A program made the translations under genes and the position numbers. Below, one piece after another: positions 26,739 through 36,187 of a stretch of DNA of 64,000 nucleotides (within the stretch, counting starts at the first letter, position 1; each line of letters starts with the position of its first letter). Source of the stretch: Hymenobacter sp. BT188 (GTDB lineage Bacteria > Bacteroidota > Bacteroidia > Cytophagales > Hymenobacteraceae); the NCBI RefSeq assembly GCF_014333585.1, contig NZ_JACSCW010000004.1, forward strand, positions 62,001-126,000, in the 5' to 3' direction. Below the pieces are notes generated by a model. The model worked only from the letters and a program-made list of their open reading frames with translations. It had not been told where the DNA came from and made no database searches.

Positions 26739-26773
26739 AAAAACCCCGTTTCTGCTTTAGAAACGGGGTTTTT
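26739..26773 (+). terminator. Rho-independent terminator after tRNA-Ser
   Basis: AAAAACCCCGTTTCTGC, TTTA-side loop, and GAAACGGGGTTTTTG form a stable hairpin with a T-tract, starting 3 bp after the tRNA. Confidence 0.9.
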
Positions 26774-26874
26774 GATTTTGAGGGGGAGCATTTTTCAGGA
26801 ACAACTCAGCTGGTAGTACCGCACTTCTCGCCGAAGCAATCTACTTGCTGCACTTTGGCGTAAGCTTAGGGCCG

Positions 26875-26920
26875 CCAGAACAAAGTAGAGGCGCATACTT
26901 ACACCTCTACTTTGTTCTGG
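26875..26920. repeat. Inverted repeat (terminator-like hairpin)
   Basis: 17-bp perfect arms CCAGAACAAAGTAGAGG / CCTCTACTTTGTTCTGG with a 12-base loop between the tRNA terminator and the esterase gene. There is no T-tract, so its role is open. Confidence 0.75.
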
Positions 26921-26961
26921 TAATTCACCTGTCCCTGTTTTTCATCTTCTAAGTTAGCAGC

Positions 26962-27819
26962 ATGCACCTCTTATCCTGGCCCAAAGTGAAGGCGATTTTC
27001 CTGCTCCTGCTGCTGAGCATTGTTTGCGGCCAGACGACCGTGGCGCAAGATCAGGCCGCGCCATTGACTATGGGGCAAACCTTCACGCTCACCTCCGCCG
27101 CCCTTGGGGAAACTCGCCGCATTAACGTATATCTGCCACCGGGCTACGCGGACTCAGCTACCCTCAGGCTGCCCGTTCTGTACATGCCCGATGGTGGCAT
27201 GGAGGAGGACTTCCTGCACGTGGCCGGCCTTGTGCAGGTTGGCACTGGCAACAACACCATGCGGCCATTCATCGTGGTGGGCATCCAGAATACCGAGCGA
27301 CGGCGGGATATGACTGGGCCCACCACCAACGCAAAAGACCGCAAAATTGCCCCCCGGATAGGTGGATCAGCGGCCTTCCGGAAATTTATTCGCTCGGAGC
27401 TGATGCCTGCCATCCAGCAGCGCTACCGCACCACTGCTGAAACGGCCATCGTAGGGGAGTCTCTGGCCGGCCTGTTTGTGGTGGAAACCCTGTTGCTGGA
27501 GCCCGATCTATTCGACACGTACGTGGCCTTTGACCCGAGTTTGTGGTGGAATAATGGGGCACTGATTACTCAGGCCGACAAGCTACTCCGGGCATACGCA
27601 GGGCCGACGAAGACACTCTATGTTGCCTTCAGCAGCGACACCGAAAAGGCCCCCACCACTCAGTGCTTCGCAACCATCCTGAAGAGTGCGGCCTGTCATA
27701 AACTTATCTACCAGTATCAGGCTATGCCGGAAGAAACGCATGCCACCATCTACCATCCAGCAGCATTGCGGGCTTTTCGCACGGTGTTCAAGCCCCGCAA
27801 AGCAGGCTCTACGAAGTAG
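26962..27819 (+). CDS. Secreted alpha/beta-hydrolase, esterase D/IroE-like (PF00756)
   Basis: 285 residues. Signal peptide at about 1-28 (FLLLLLSIVCGQTTVAQ). YLPPGYADS and LPVLYMPDGG open the hydrolase domain, the nucleophile Ser lies in IVGESLAGLF (about 166-175), and the C-terminal His in ETHATIYHPA (about 258-267). Putative esterases of this fold cut acyl or ferric-siderophore esters. The substrate is unknown and there is no siderophore cluster nearby. Confidence 0.85.
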   Translation: MHLLSWPKVKAIFLLLLLSIVCGQTTVAQDQAAPLTMGQTFTLTSAALGETRRINVYLPPGYADSATLRLPVLYMPDGGMEEDFLHVAGLVQVGTGNNTMRPFIVVGIQNTERRRDMTGPTTNAKDRKIAPRIGGSAAFRKFIRSELMPAIQQRYRTTAETAIVGESLAGLFVVETLLLEPDLFDTYVAFDPSLWWNNGALITQADKLLRAYAGPTKTLYVAFSSDTEKAPTTQCFATILKSAACHKLIYQYQAMPEETHATIYHPAALRAFRTVFKPRKAGSTK

Positions 27820-27894
27820 CCATCATTAGACCGCATTTCTGTTCCAGTGAATATGATAAAGCGTTGTAAAACAGTCCGAAACCAGTTGGAAGCT

Positions 27895-30588
27895 CTATTC
27901 TTCCTCTGCTGATATAGTGGCCGGACCTTCGGGTAAATTCAGCAGCGGCCCCAGCAACAGGGCGTTGGTGAAGAGTCGGGCCGTCCCGTGCCAGTAGTGG
28001 CGGAAGTTAGGATCGTCGGCGAAGAGCACCACCCGACCGGCTCCTACTTTGCTTACCACAATAGCCGCCGAGTTGCTTATCTGCTGCAGGTTAGCCTTGG
28101 ATATATAACCGCTAACCAAGGGCGCGGCCGTATACTGGGCCACGGTGGCGTAGGGGTTGCGGCTGGGACGTAGGAAGGTGGTGCCGTTGCGGAACACGTA
28201 CAAGCGCCGGTCGGTGAGGCCGAAAGCTATGGGGTTGGTCAGGTCCACGTCGGTGCGATAGATGGAGCCAGCAATGGCGCGGGTGCCTTCGTGCTCCTGG
28301 TTCACAAAATCGGTGCGGCGCGAAGTCTGTGGGGAAGCGCTGGCGGTTTCTTTCGCCTTCTTTCCTTTGGTAGCAGGTGCCGTGCTGGCCGTGCGTGCAG
28401 CCGTGGTATCAGCCCAGCCACCATTGGCAGGAATCAGCAGCTTCTCCTTTACTATTCCTTGCTTGATGGCCCATTCAGAGGCATTTTTCAGCGTGATAAG
28501 CGTGCCGCCGTCCTGCACCCAGCGCCGGATTTTTTCGACCGTGGCTTTGTCCAGCGCCCCATAATTGCCCCCTACCAGCACCAAACTGGTATAGCGACCC
28601 AGCGGCGCGCGGCTCACATTGCTCACCTCTATCTTACTCAGCGGCAGCCCCAAGTGCTGGCTGGCTACAAACCATGCTTCGCCGACCTCTGAGGCCGTGG
28701 TGCCGGTGCCAACCAGCAGCGCGGCTTTGGTTTCCGGCACCGTGCGCACGTTGTTGGAACCCAGGTCAATACCACCCAGACTGAATCCAGTCGTTACGCT
28801 CGTAAACGTGACCTGAGCCTGTTTGCTTACCCGACTCAACACCTGAAATACCGAATCGGCCGGCAGCTTCTGGCCCGCCACTGGCACGACTACAGTGCCG
28901 TAGCCAAAGTCGGTGGGTTGCGAAGCGGAACCAGCGCGGAAGGGCTTAAAGGCAACCTTGGTTGTGACGCCGGCGTGCTGCAAAGCCACCAATGCTTTCG
29001 GGGCGTTGTAGTCGGTCCAGGGCAAGAGGTAAGCATAGCTGCTTTTGCCCCCCAGCACGTTGCCAGCCAGTGCTTTGGCGGTTGCAATGGGAGCACCCTG
29101 CACTAAGGAGGTGTTTTTCTGCTTGCTCACCGGCAGGCCATAGGCGTGGGCCTGGCTCCAGCCTGTTACGTCGTAGAATACACTGTCGTGAAAGGTGGTT
29201 AGCTCCTCAAACAATGAATTGACAATGCGGTACTGGGGCTGGGCGGTGGGCACTACATAGGTCTTTCCCTTCTCAAACGTCTGCTTATCAAGCGTCACCG
29301 TTTTTCCCAGCTCGTGCACCTGAATTTTGTGCTGCAAGAGTAAGTCCAGAAAACGGTTGGTGAGGGTTTCGTCTTTAGCACTCCCAAAGACATAGGCTTT
29401 GGTCGGAAACTTTTTGGCAGAGGTAAGCGCAGAAGCGAAAAAGTCGCGCTGATGGCGCAGATAGAGGTCTTTTTCCTCCACAGCCCCGCGCACAGTAGCC
29501 AGCCCGGTAGCCACGTGGTTGCGGATTGTAAACGAGAACGTAACCACGCCATTCGTTCCTTCCTGAGCCAGACCGCGCGAGCTACCTACCTCAAACGTCA
29601 CGCCCACACCGCCCTGAAAATCGGGATAGGTGGAACCGTAAATGGGCGACAGGTTATCGAACTGCTCCTTGGTCCAATACAACGCGCCAAGCTTATCCAG
29701 AGCCTGAGCATGATACTTGGCCAGATGCACGTTCAGTACCTCGTAAGTGGCGCGCGGAATCAGATCATTTTCGGTGCTCAGGGGCTTGGTGGGCTCGAAG
29801 TAGTAGGTGCTATTAGTGCCCATTTCGTGGAAATCAATCATCACGTTGGGGTACCACTCGTGCAAAAACGCCATCCGGGCCCGACTTTCGGGCTGGGTCA
29901 GGGGCAGCCAATCACGGTTTAAGTCGGTATAGAAATGATTGGTGCGGCCACCCGGCCAGGCTTCGGTGTGCTCCCGGTCCAGCGGATCTGTCACCGGCGG
30001 CCACGACTTATTCTGGTCAAACCAGTGCGAGGCCCGGTCGCGGCCGTCGGGGTTTTCCAGCGGGTCGATGGTAATGACGGACTGCTCCAGCCACTGCTGG
30101 GTTTCTGGGCTGGTAGAGGCCGTGAGATAATACGCCGTGAGCAGTGCCGCTTCCGAGCTGGAACTCTCGTTGCCGTGCACCCCATAGTTAAGGCTGATAA
30201 TCACCGGCAAACGTTTGTAGTCGGGCGCGGGTTGGCTGGGGTCAATCAGGGCGCGGCGCTGCTTCTGCAACTGGTCAAGGTTCTGTTGGTTGGCTACGGT
30301 CGTGATGGTGGCCACGACCTGGGGCCGCTCCTCAAACGTGTTGCCCAGCACCCGCAGACTCACCTTGTCTGATACCCGGTCCAACTCCCGCAGGTAGGCC
30401 ACAATCTGGTCGGTGCGGGTGTAGTGCGAGCCGATAGGGTACCCCAGAAACTTCTCCGGCGTGGGGATGGCCGGATCGAAGGAGCCCGCTGGCGCTTCGG
30501 GGAAAAAGTAGCTGCTTTGGGCCGCAGCCGGCCTCGCCAGGGTTAAGCTCAGCGTGAGCAGCGCCGCCGAAAAGTATGTTTTGATCAT
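27895..30588 (-). CDS. Secreted M14 family zinc carboxypeptidase
   Basis: 897 residues. Signal peptide 1-23 (ALLTLSLTLARPAAAQ). The M14 domain shows NYGVHGNESSSSEA (metal His and Glu), ENPDGRDR, LNRDWLPLTQPES and MIDFHEMGTNSTYYFEP (third metal ligand). A long C-terminal half (about 400-897) contains glutamine-amidotransferase-like stretches (LVLVGGNYGALDKATVEKIR, TLITLKNASEWA), a layout common in Cytophagales M14 proteins. It digests peptides outside the cytoplasm. It lies downstream of a SusC/SusD pair on the same strand with a REP element between, so it may process peptides for that importer. Confidence 0.88.
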   Translation of the reverse strand: MIKTYFSAALLTLSLTLARPAAAQSSYFFPEAPAGSFDPAIPTPEKFLGYPIGSHYTRTDQIVAYLRELDRVSDKVSLRVLGNTFEERPQVVATITTVANQQNLDQLQKQRRALIDPSQPAPDYKRLPVIISLNYGVHGNESSSSEAALLTAYYLTASTSPETQQWLEQSVITIDPLENPDGRDRASHWFDQNKSWPPVTDPLDREHTEAWPGGRTNHFYTDLNRDWLPLTQPESRARMAFLHEWYPNVMIDFHEMGTNSTYYFEPTKPLSTENDLIPRATYEVLNVHLAKYHAQALDKLGALYWTKEQFDNLSPIYGSTYPDFQGGVGVTFEVGSSRGLAQEGTNGVVTFSFTIRNHVATGLATVRGAVEEKDLYLRHQRDFFASALTSAKKFPTKAYVFGSAKDETLTNRFLDLLLQHKIQVHELGKTVTLDKQTFEKGKTYVVPTAQPQYRIVNSLFEELTTFHDSVFYDVTGWSQAHAYGLPVSKQKNTSLVQGAPIATAKALAGNVLGGKSSYAYLLPWTDYNAPKALVALQHAGVTTKVAFKPFRAGSASQPTDFGYGTVVVPVAGQKLPADSVFQVLSRVSKQAQVTFTSVTTGFSLGGIDLGSNNVRTVPETKAALLVGTGTTASEVGEAWFVASQHLGLPLSKIEVSNVSRAPLGRYTSLVLVGGNYGALDKATVEKIRRWVQDGGTLITLKNASEWAIKQGIVKEKLLIPANGGWADTTAARTASTAPATKGKKAKETASASPQTSRRTDFVNQEHEGTRAIAGSIYRTDVDLTNPIAFGLTDRRLYVFRNGTTFLRPSRNPYATVAQYTAAPLVSGYISKANLQQISNSAAIVVSKVGAGRVVLFADDPNFRHYWHGTARLFTNALLLGPLLNLPEGPATISAEEE

Positions 30589-30661
30589 GGATGTGTAAGT
30601 TGGAAGAAGATGCGGGTGCGGATGAATAGCATACCTAGATGAATAATTTATATAGAAAGAA

Positions 30662-30756
30662 CGTCATGCAGCGCAACGCGAAGCAGCTCGCCAGCGGTAG
30701 TAAGAGTAGTAATCCAACGTCAGCACGCGAGATGCTTCGCGTTGCGCTGCATGACG
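30662..30756. repeat. REP-like palindromic element, copy 3
   Basis: 24-bp perfect arms (CGTCATGCAGCGCAACGCGA then AGCA, and complement) around TCGCCAGCGGTAG...CAGCACGCGA. It lies between the SusD and M14 genes. Confidence 0.9.
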
Positions 30757-30807
30757 GTCTTTTTGATTGCGTATGATGGCCTTTCTCTTAACTAGTGCAT
30801 TACTGGA

Positions 30808-32163
30808 TTAATACCCCGGGTTTTGCTCCAGAGCGGGGTCGGCTACTAAGTCGTTGAAAGGCAAAGGGAATAGCCACCGGCGCTGGTCATTGACGCCGAG
30901 CACGGTGCCGGCGCGGCCAGTGCGCACGAGGTCAAACCACCGGTCGGCTTCGAAGGCAAACTCCACGCGTCGCTCATTTTCAATGGCTAACAGCAATTGC
31001 TCAGTGGTAGCGGCGGTGCTGGCTGGCACGCCGGCGCGGGCACGGACGGCGTTCAGGTCAGCCAAGGACTGCGTCAATTTGCCTTGGCGGGCGCGAGCTT
31101 CGGCCCGAATGAGGTACTGCTCGGCCAAACGCAGCACGTAGCTAGGGTCGTCGCGCTGGGCGGAGCGGCTGTACAGGTTGCCGTAGGTTACGTTGGCCCC
31201 GGCAATGGTAGTTGTAGCCAGCAGCGCCGATCGATTGCCCCCCACGGTCGGGTCGTTGAGCAAGGCAATAGCAGCAGGCACGGGCTGGAAGTTAAATTGC
31301 CCCCCAAGCGCGCTCGGAAACCAGTTGTTCCACATCGTATTCGCATCGGAGTTGCTGAACGTCAACTCCAGCACCGATTCCCGACTTAAAAATGGCGCCG
31401 TCGATATAGACCGATATGGGGTCACCAAGCTGTAGTTGGCGTTGGTAATAACCTGCGTGGCATAGGTTTCAGCCTCGGCATACTGCTGGCGGTAGAGGTG
31501 CAAACGGGCACGCAGGGCGCGGGCGGTGGTTTTGACGGCGCGGTTGCGCGTGGTGCCGTCAGGTAGTAAGGTTTCGGCTTCAACCAAGTCAGCAAGCACC
31601 TGGTCGTACGTCTGCGCCACGGTGCTGCGGCCTATGCCTTGGCCGTTTTCCTTGGTGCGCGTGGGCGTCAGAATTAGCGGTACGCCACCCCAACCCCGAG
31701 CCAAATCAAAATAAACCAGTGCCCGCAGAAAATGCGCTTCGCCGAGCAATTGATTTTTCTCCGCCGCCGGCAGCAGTGGGTCATTCACCTCGGGCACCGC
31801 CGCCAGAAGATTGTTGGCAACGTTCACGGCCTGATACATCTGCGTCCAGGCTTCGGTAATCAGTACATTATCGGCGCTGAGCTGGTTTTGATCAATCTGC
31901 AAAAACTGGTTGAGCGTGCCGTTGAAGCGCACGTTTTCGCCGGGCAAAAAGCCCAGTACGGGCCAGTTGAGCTGATAATACGCCTGCACCCGATCGTAGG
32001 CACCAATAGTGGCGGCGCGGGCGCTGCCGGCGTCAGTGATGGCTTGGTCGGCGGGTAATTGCTGTACCGGCTGGGGCTCCAGCAAGTCGTTGCAAGCGGA
32101 GAAGCTAAGGCTAACGGCCGCAACTTGCGTCGCAAATAAGAGGCGATATAGGGTCTGTTTCAT
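30808..32163 (-). CDS. SusD/RagB family nutrient-binding lipoprotein
   Basis: 451 residues from the ATG at 32161-32163. Lipoprotein signal with FSAC lipobox (about 21-24), then the SusD helical fold: ALVYFDLARGWGGVPLI (about 143-159), LHLYRQQYAEAETYATQV, YVLRLAEQYLIRAEARARQG and ENERRVEFAFEADRWFDLVR near the end. Surface-exposed partner of the SusC pore, which it lids to capture oligosaccharides or peptides. It starts 13 bp after the SusC stop. Confidence 0.93.
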   Translation of the reverse strand: MKQTLYRLLFATQVAAVSLSFSACNDLLEPQPVQQLPADQAITDAGSARAATIGAYDRVQAYYQLNWPVLGFLPGENVRFNGTLNQFLQIDQNQLSADNVLITEAWTQMYQAVNVANNLLAAVPEVNDPLLPAAEKNQLLGEAHFLRALVYFDLARGWGGVPLILTPTRTKENGQGIGRSTVAQTYDQVLADLVEAETLLPDGTTRNRAVKTTARALRARLHLYRQQYAEAETYATQVITNANYSLVTPYRSISTAPFLSRESVLELTFSNSDANTMWNNWFPSALGGQFNFQPVPAAIALLNDPTVGGNRSALLATTTIAGANVTYGNLYSRSAQRDDPSYVLRLAEQYLIRAEARARQGKLTQSLADLNAVRARAGVPASTAATTEQLLLAIENERRVEFAFEADRWFDLVRTGRAGTVLGVNDQRRWLFPLPFNDLVADPALEQNPGY

Positions 32164-32176
32164 GTCGAATAAAAGC

Positions 32177-35100
32177 TTATAGTCCAACCGTTAGGCCCAC
32201 TTGGAAAGTGCGGGGCTGGGGCACGGTGGCCCAGTCGAAATTTTTGGTGTTGGCTACGCCGCCCTGAGAGTTTACCTCCGGATCGAGGCCCGAGTAAGGC
32301 GTGATGGTGAACAGGTTAGCGGCCTGAACGTAGAGGCGCAGCGAGTTCAAACGGGTTTTGGAAACGACTTCTTTCGGCACAGTGTAGCCCAGCGACAGGG
32401 TACGCAGGCGTAAGAAAGAGCCATCTTCGAGGTAACGGTCACTCAGGTTCTGGACCACGCCGCCGTAGTTGTTGCTGGCGGCGTTGGTGGTGAGGCGCGG
32501 GATGTCAGTCTGGTCGCCGGGCTGCTGCCAGCGGTCGAGTTGGTTGGCCAAGTAGCCGATGTTGCTCTGGGTACCGCCGTGCACGAGGAAGAAGCGGTTC
32601 ATGTTCATGATTTTTGCCCCCCGCTCGAAGTTCAGCGTAAAGCCCAGATCAAAGCCTTTGTAATTCACCGAGTTGGTAAGGCCCCCGAAGAAGTCGGGCC
32701 AGGCGGTGCCGACCAGTTGGCGGTCGGCCACGGTGATGGCGCCGTCGCCGTTCACGTCTTCGTACTCAGCGTCGCCGCTTTCGGGGTTCACACGGGTTTG
32801 CTTGTAGAGCCAGAACGAGTACAGAGACTCACCTTCTTCCAGCCGGAAAATATCGCGCGAACCGGCTGTAATCGGAGCAGCCAGCTTCTCCACTTTATTC
32901 ACGTTGCGGGCGATATTGAAGGTCGTACTCCACTGCACCGCCGACTTAGGCAGCCAGTTGGCGGTGATTTGCAGCTCTACGCCCTTGTTGCTGACCGCCC
33001 CGTAGTTTTCAACCACCGACGAGAAGCCGATTTTGCGCGGCACGGGTACGTTTAGCAGCAGACCGGAAGTGTATTTGTCGTAATAATTCAGCTCTAGCAC
33101 CACACGGTTTTGCAGCACGGCTGCATCAAGGCCCACATTCCATTGCTCGGTACTTTCCCAACTCAAATTGGGATTAGCGAGCTGCAAAGGTGTTGTGCCG
33201 GGCAAATCGAGGTAGTTGGCACCGCCCTGCACCAGGCCCAGGGAAGCAAAGTCACTGATGCCGGCTTGGTTGCCGGTGCGACCCACGCTGGCGCGTAGCT
33301 TCAGTTCCTCAAATACGTTCAGGTCTTTGATAAAGCTTTCTTCGCCTAAGCGCCAGCCTAGCCCTACAGCTGGGAAATAGCCCCAGCGGTTGTCGGCGCC
33401 GAAGCGCGAGGAGGCGTCGGCGCGTATGCTAACGTCGGCGGTGTAGCGCTCTTTAAAGGAGTAGGTTGCTTTGCCAAAAAAGGATACCAAGCCAGCTTGC
33501 GAGCGAGCCGACGAGCCAGTTTGGGTGGCCGAAGAGGCAATCGTGGGCAGGTCGTTGCCAGGGAACTGCTGGCCGGCTAGGGTTGTGCGCTGGAAGGTGT
33601 TACGCTGGAGCGTATTGCCCACTAGCGCCTGTATGAAGTGGTTTTCGCCAAGGTTAACCGAGTAGTTCAGTGTCTGCTCGTTCAGCAGCGTAATGTCACG
33701 GGAAAGGAAAGACGAGGCGGTGCCGCGGGGCTGACCAGCCAGTATAAGCGTGTTGTTGAAGTTGTTTTCGTACATGTCGTTGAAGTCGATGCTCCAACTG
33801 CTGCGTAGCGTCAGGTTTGGCTGAATGCGGTACTCGCCGTACACGTTCGAGATGACGCGGGTGCCAACCGCGTCGTTATCCAAGTTGTCGATTAGCGCCT
33901 GATGATTATCGAAGGAACCGTACTTGGCGTAGCTGCCATCGGGGTTATATACTGGCAAATTGGTGCGCGGAAACAAAGCCGAGTTGATGACACCAACGGG
34001 GTTGTTGTCGTTGCTGCTCACGTTGCGCTGAGTGCGGGTAAGTGCCGTGCTAGTGCCAATGCGCACCTTGTCACTCACGGAGTTATCCAGGTTCACGCGC
34101 AGGCTGAAGCGGTTGAACTTGCTGGGCCGCGCGATGGATTCCTGATCGAAATAGCCCGCGCCGATATAGAATTGGGTTTTGTCGGAGCCGCCGGCGGCCG
34201 ATACTTCGTAGCTCTGGGTGCGGGCGGTGCGAAACACGTCAGACAGCCGGTCGTAGGTCTGTTGCTCTTCTGGCAACCCACGGCCACCTTCTGATACCGG
34301 CCGATATGGTAGCAGCGACGGACTGCCGCCGTCGTTCAGGAACCGCTCATTTTCGAGGGTCGCCAGCTCCGGGCCGCTTACTAGTTTGTACTTTTTGGGC
34401 GCTTCCGACCACGCCTGGTAAGTATCTAAAGTGATACGCGTTTTTTCGCCGGCCTTGCCACGTTTCGTGCGGATAAGCACGACCCCATTTGCCCCCCGCG
34501 AGCCGTAAATGGCCGTGGCGTTGGCATCTTTCAGAATCTCGATGCTCTCGATATCCTGGGGGTTGATGTCGGCCAGCGGGTTAGAAGACACTTGGTTACC
34601 GAGGCCGGTGGCAATGAGGTTCGTGTTGTTAATAAACACGCCGTCAACCACGTAGAGCGGGTCGTTGCTGGCATTCACGGAGTTGCTGCCCCGCACCCGG
34701 ATAAAAATACCCCCGCCCGGCACGCCGGAGTTGGCCGATACCTGCACGCCGGCAGCTTTGCCCTGCAAAAGTTGGTCGGGGCTGGCGGCGGGTACATCTT
34801 TGAGCGCATCACCCTTTACGGAGGAAATAGCGCTGGTCAGAGACTTACGGTTTTGCTCGCTGTAGCCTGTTATCACCACCTCCGAGAGCTGTTGCACGTC
34901 GGACTTCAACGCCACGCGCAGGTCACCGCCCGTAGTTCGGATTTCCTGCCGGACGTAGCCGATGGCGGTGATAACCAGCGTGGCGCCATCGGCGGGGATG
35001 GGTAGCGAAAATTGCCCCCCAGGGTCGGTGGAGGCGCCCGTGGTCGTGCCTTTGATGATGACCGTCACGCCCGGCAGCGGACTTCGGTCGGCAGCATCGG

Positions 35101-35215
35101 TGATAATACCGTTCACGGTTTGAGCCGCTGGTTGGGCGGCCGTAGTTTGCGCAAATCCTGTAGTAGCGCCCGCTAGCAAAACAGCTGGCAAGGCCAGAAT
35201 AGTAGTGGTTTTCAT
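32177..35215 (-). CDS. SusC/RagA family TonB-linked outer-membrane protein
   Basis: 1012 residues from the ATG at 35213-35215. Signal peptide 1-22, a carboxypeptidase-like DUF4480-type domain (VNGIITDAADRSPLPGVTVI, about 34-53), a plug domain with LQGKAAGVQVSANSG, IRVRGSNSVNASNDPLYVVD and IEILKDANATAIYGSRGANG, then a 22-strand barrel ending in a terminal aromatic/hydrophobic strand (RTFQVGLTVGL). It imports large nutrients across the outer membrane with energy from TonB. The neighbour M14 peptidase suggests peptides as cargo, but no glycan enzyme adjoins to exclude sugars. Confidence 0.95.
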   Translation of the reverse strand: MKTTTILALPAVLLAGATTGFAQTTAAQPAAQTVNGIITDAADRSPLPGVTVIIKGTTTGASTDPGGQFSLPIPADGATLVITAIGYVRQEIRTTGGDLRVALKSDVQQLSEVVITGYSEQNRKSLTSAISSVKGDALKDVPAASPDQLLQGKAAGVQVSANSGVPGGGIFIRVRGSNSVNASNDPLYVVDGVFINNTNLIATGLGNQVSSNPLADINPQDIESIEILKDANATAIYGSRGANGVVLIRTKRGKAGEKTRITLDTYQAWSEAPKKYKLVSGPELATLENERFLNDGGSPSLLPYRPVSEGGRGLPEEQQTYDRLSDVFRTARTQSYEVSAAGGSDKTQFYIGAGYFDQESIARPSKFNRFSLRVNLDNSVSDKVRIGTSTALTRTQRNVSSNDNNPVGVINSALFPRTNLPVYNPDGSYAKYGSFDNHQALIDNLDNDAVGTRVISNVYGEYRIQPNLTLRSSWSIDFNDMYENNFNNTLILAGQPRGTASSFLSRDITLLNEQTLNYSVNLGENHFIQALVGNTLQRNTFQRTTLAGQQFPGNDLPTIASSATQTGSSARSQAGLVSFFGKATYSFKERYTADVSIRADASSRFGADNRWGYFPAVGLGWRLGEESFIKDLNVFEELKLRASVGRTGNQAGISDFASLGLVQGGANYLDLPGTTPLQLANPNLSWESTEQWNVGLDAAVLQNRVVLELNYYDKYTSGLLLNVPVPRKIGFSSVVENYGAVSNKGVELQITANWLPKSAVQWSTTFNIARNVNKVEKLAAPITAGSRDIFRLEEGESLYSFWLYKQTRVNPESGDAEYEDVNGDGAITVADRQLVGTAWPDFFGGLTNSVNYKGFDLGFTLNFERGAKIMNMNRFFLVHGGTQSNIGYLANQLDRWQQPGDQTDIPRLTTNAASNNYGGVVQNLSDRYLEDGSFLRLRTLSLGYTVPKEVVSKTRLNSLRLYVQAANLFTITPYSGLDPEVNSQGGVANTKNFDWATVPQPRTFQVGLTVGL

Positions 35216-36187
35216 GAGAAAGTAATAGAAAATAAGGGTTGAAGAAACCCATCTGGCCAGCCCCAATTTACCCCCCAGCCGACCTGTAACGCCTAGTGGC
35301 ATACAGATTCTGGAGAAGCAAGGCGAGGGGTGTTAACAGCTTGCTTTTTGCCCCCGACGCGCCAAAAAGAAGCTTTAGCGGCGCGTGCTTTCTTCCTCGC
35401 GGCCCAACTTGTGCACAGAAGGGCTCAGCACTGCTGCGGAAGTGACAGTAGCCGAAGAAGATTGGGGTGGGACTGGCCTAAGACCGTGAACCGACGTGCA
35501 AGGACGTTCGGGGCGGCATGGGCAGGCGGGCGTGGGCTGAAGGCGCTACCGAAGGGTTACAGATGGGCGAGGCTGCCTTGCGGCGCAACGCTACCTTTCC
35601 CGGCAGTGGATTAGCAGAAAAAACGAAGTCTTTCCGACGCCTTAGCAGGCCACACCGGCCATCTGCATACAGACGGCACAACAACACATAATACAACACC
35701 GATGCTGTAAAGCGAAGCGGGTGATAGATGCAGCGGGGGTACTGGGGGAGCTTTTCACGGCAATTTGTTTTTATATGGTCAGGACTTGGCACCGTTCCAG
35801 GGTTACTGGGGGTTGCCGGCGTTTCGTCGAGCCTGTCTCTCCACGCCTCTGTATAAAAACAATCCTTTTAGTGGGAAAGAATTGATACTGTAAAGGTAAA
35901 GACGCGTTTTTTAGAAACGCAAATTTTATTCTGCGCCAACGCTTCGATACGTTATTAAACTAAAAGCTGCGCTATCCTCAAAACTTTGATTACATGCATC
36001 AATGGCAATATTTGCCCCTCAGATACGCATGAATTCCGCCATTGTATTTAGCTAAAAAAAACGATTATGTCCATGTATTATCCTGCCTGCTGCCATTCGG
36101 GTTGCTTGAAAAACTCCTCAATTGATATTTTATAATACAGTCTCCCCAAGGCGAAACTCCTGTTTTCAATCAGCTATTTTTCTGCAA
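35216..36187. other. Long intergenic leader/promoter region of the SusCD pair
   Basis: 972 bp without a believable gene. The frames open here (for example 35330-35614) look like random coding. The part nearest SusC is GC-rich; 35870-36180 is AT-rich and likely holds the promoter, but I find no exact TAnnTTTG on the relevant strand. A small hairpin GCGTTT/AAACGC lies near 35914. Confidence 0.5.

Noticed and set aside
29452..30372. Two plus-strand frames of about 150 residues
   Set aside because: Opposite the M14 carboxypeptidase N-terminal half, whose metal motifs prove the minus frame.
35330..35792. Open frames upstream of SusC
   Set aside because: Overlap on opposite strands, no start signal, Arg/Ala-rich random composition.
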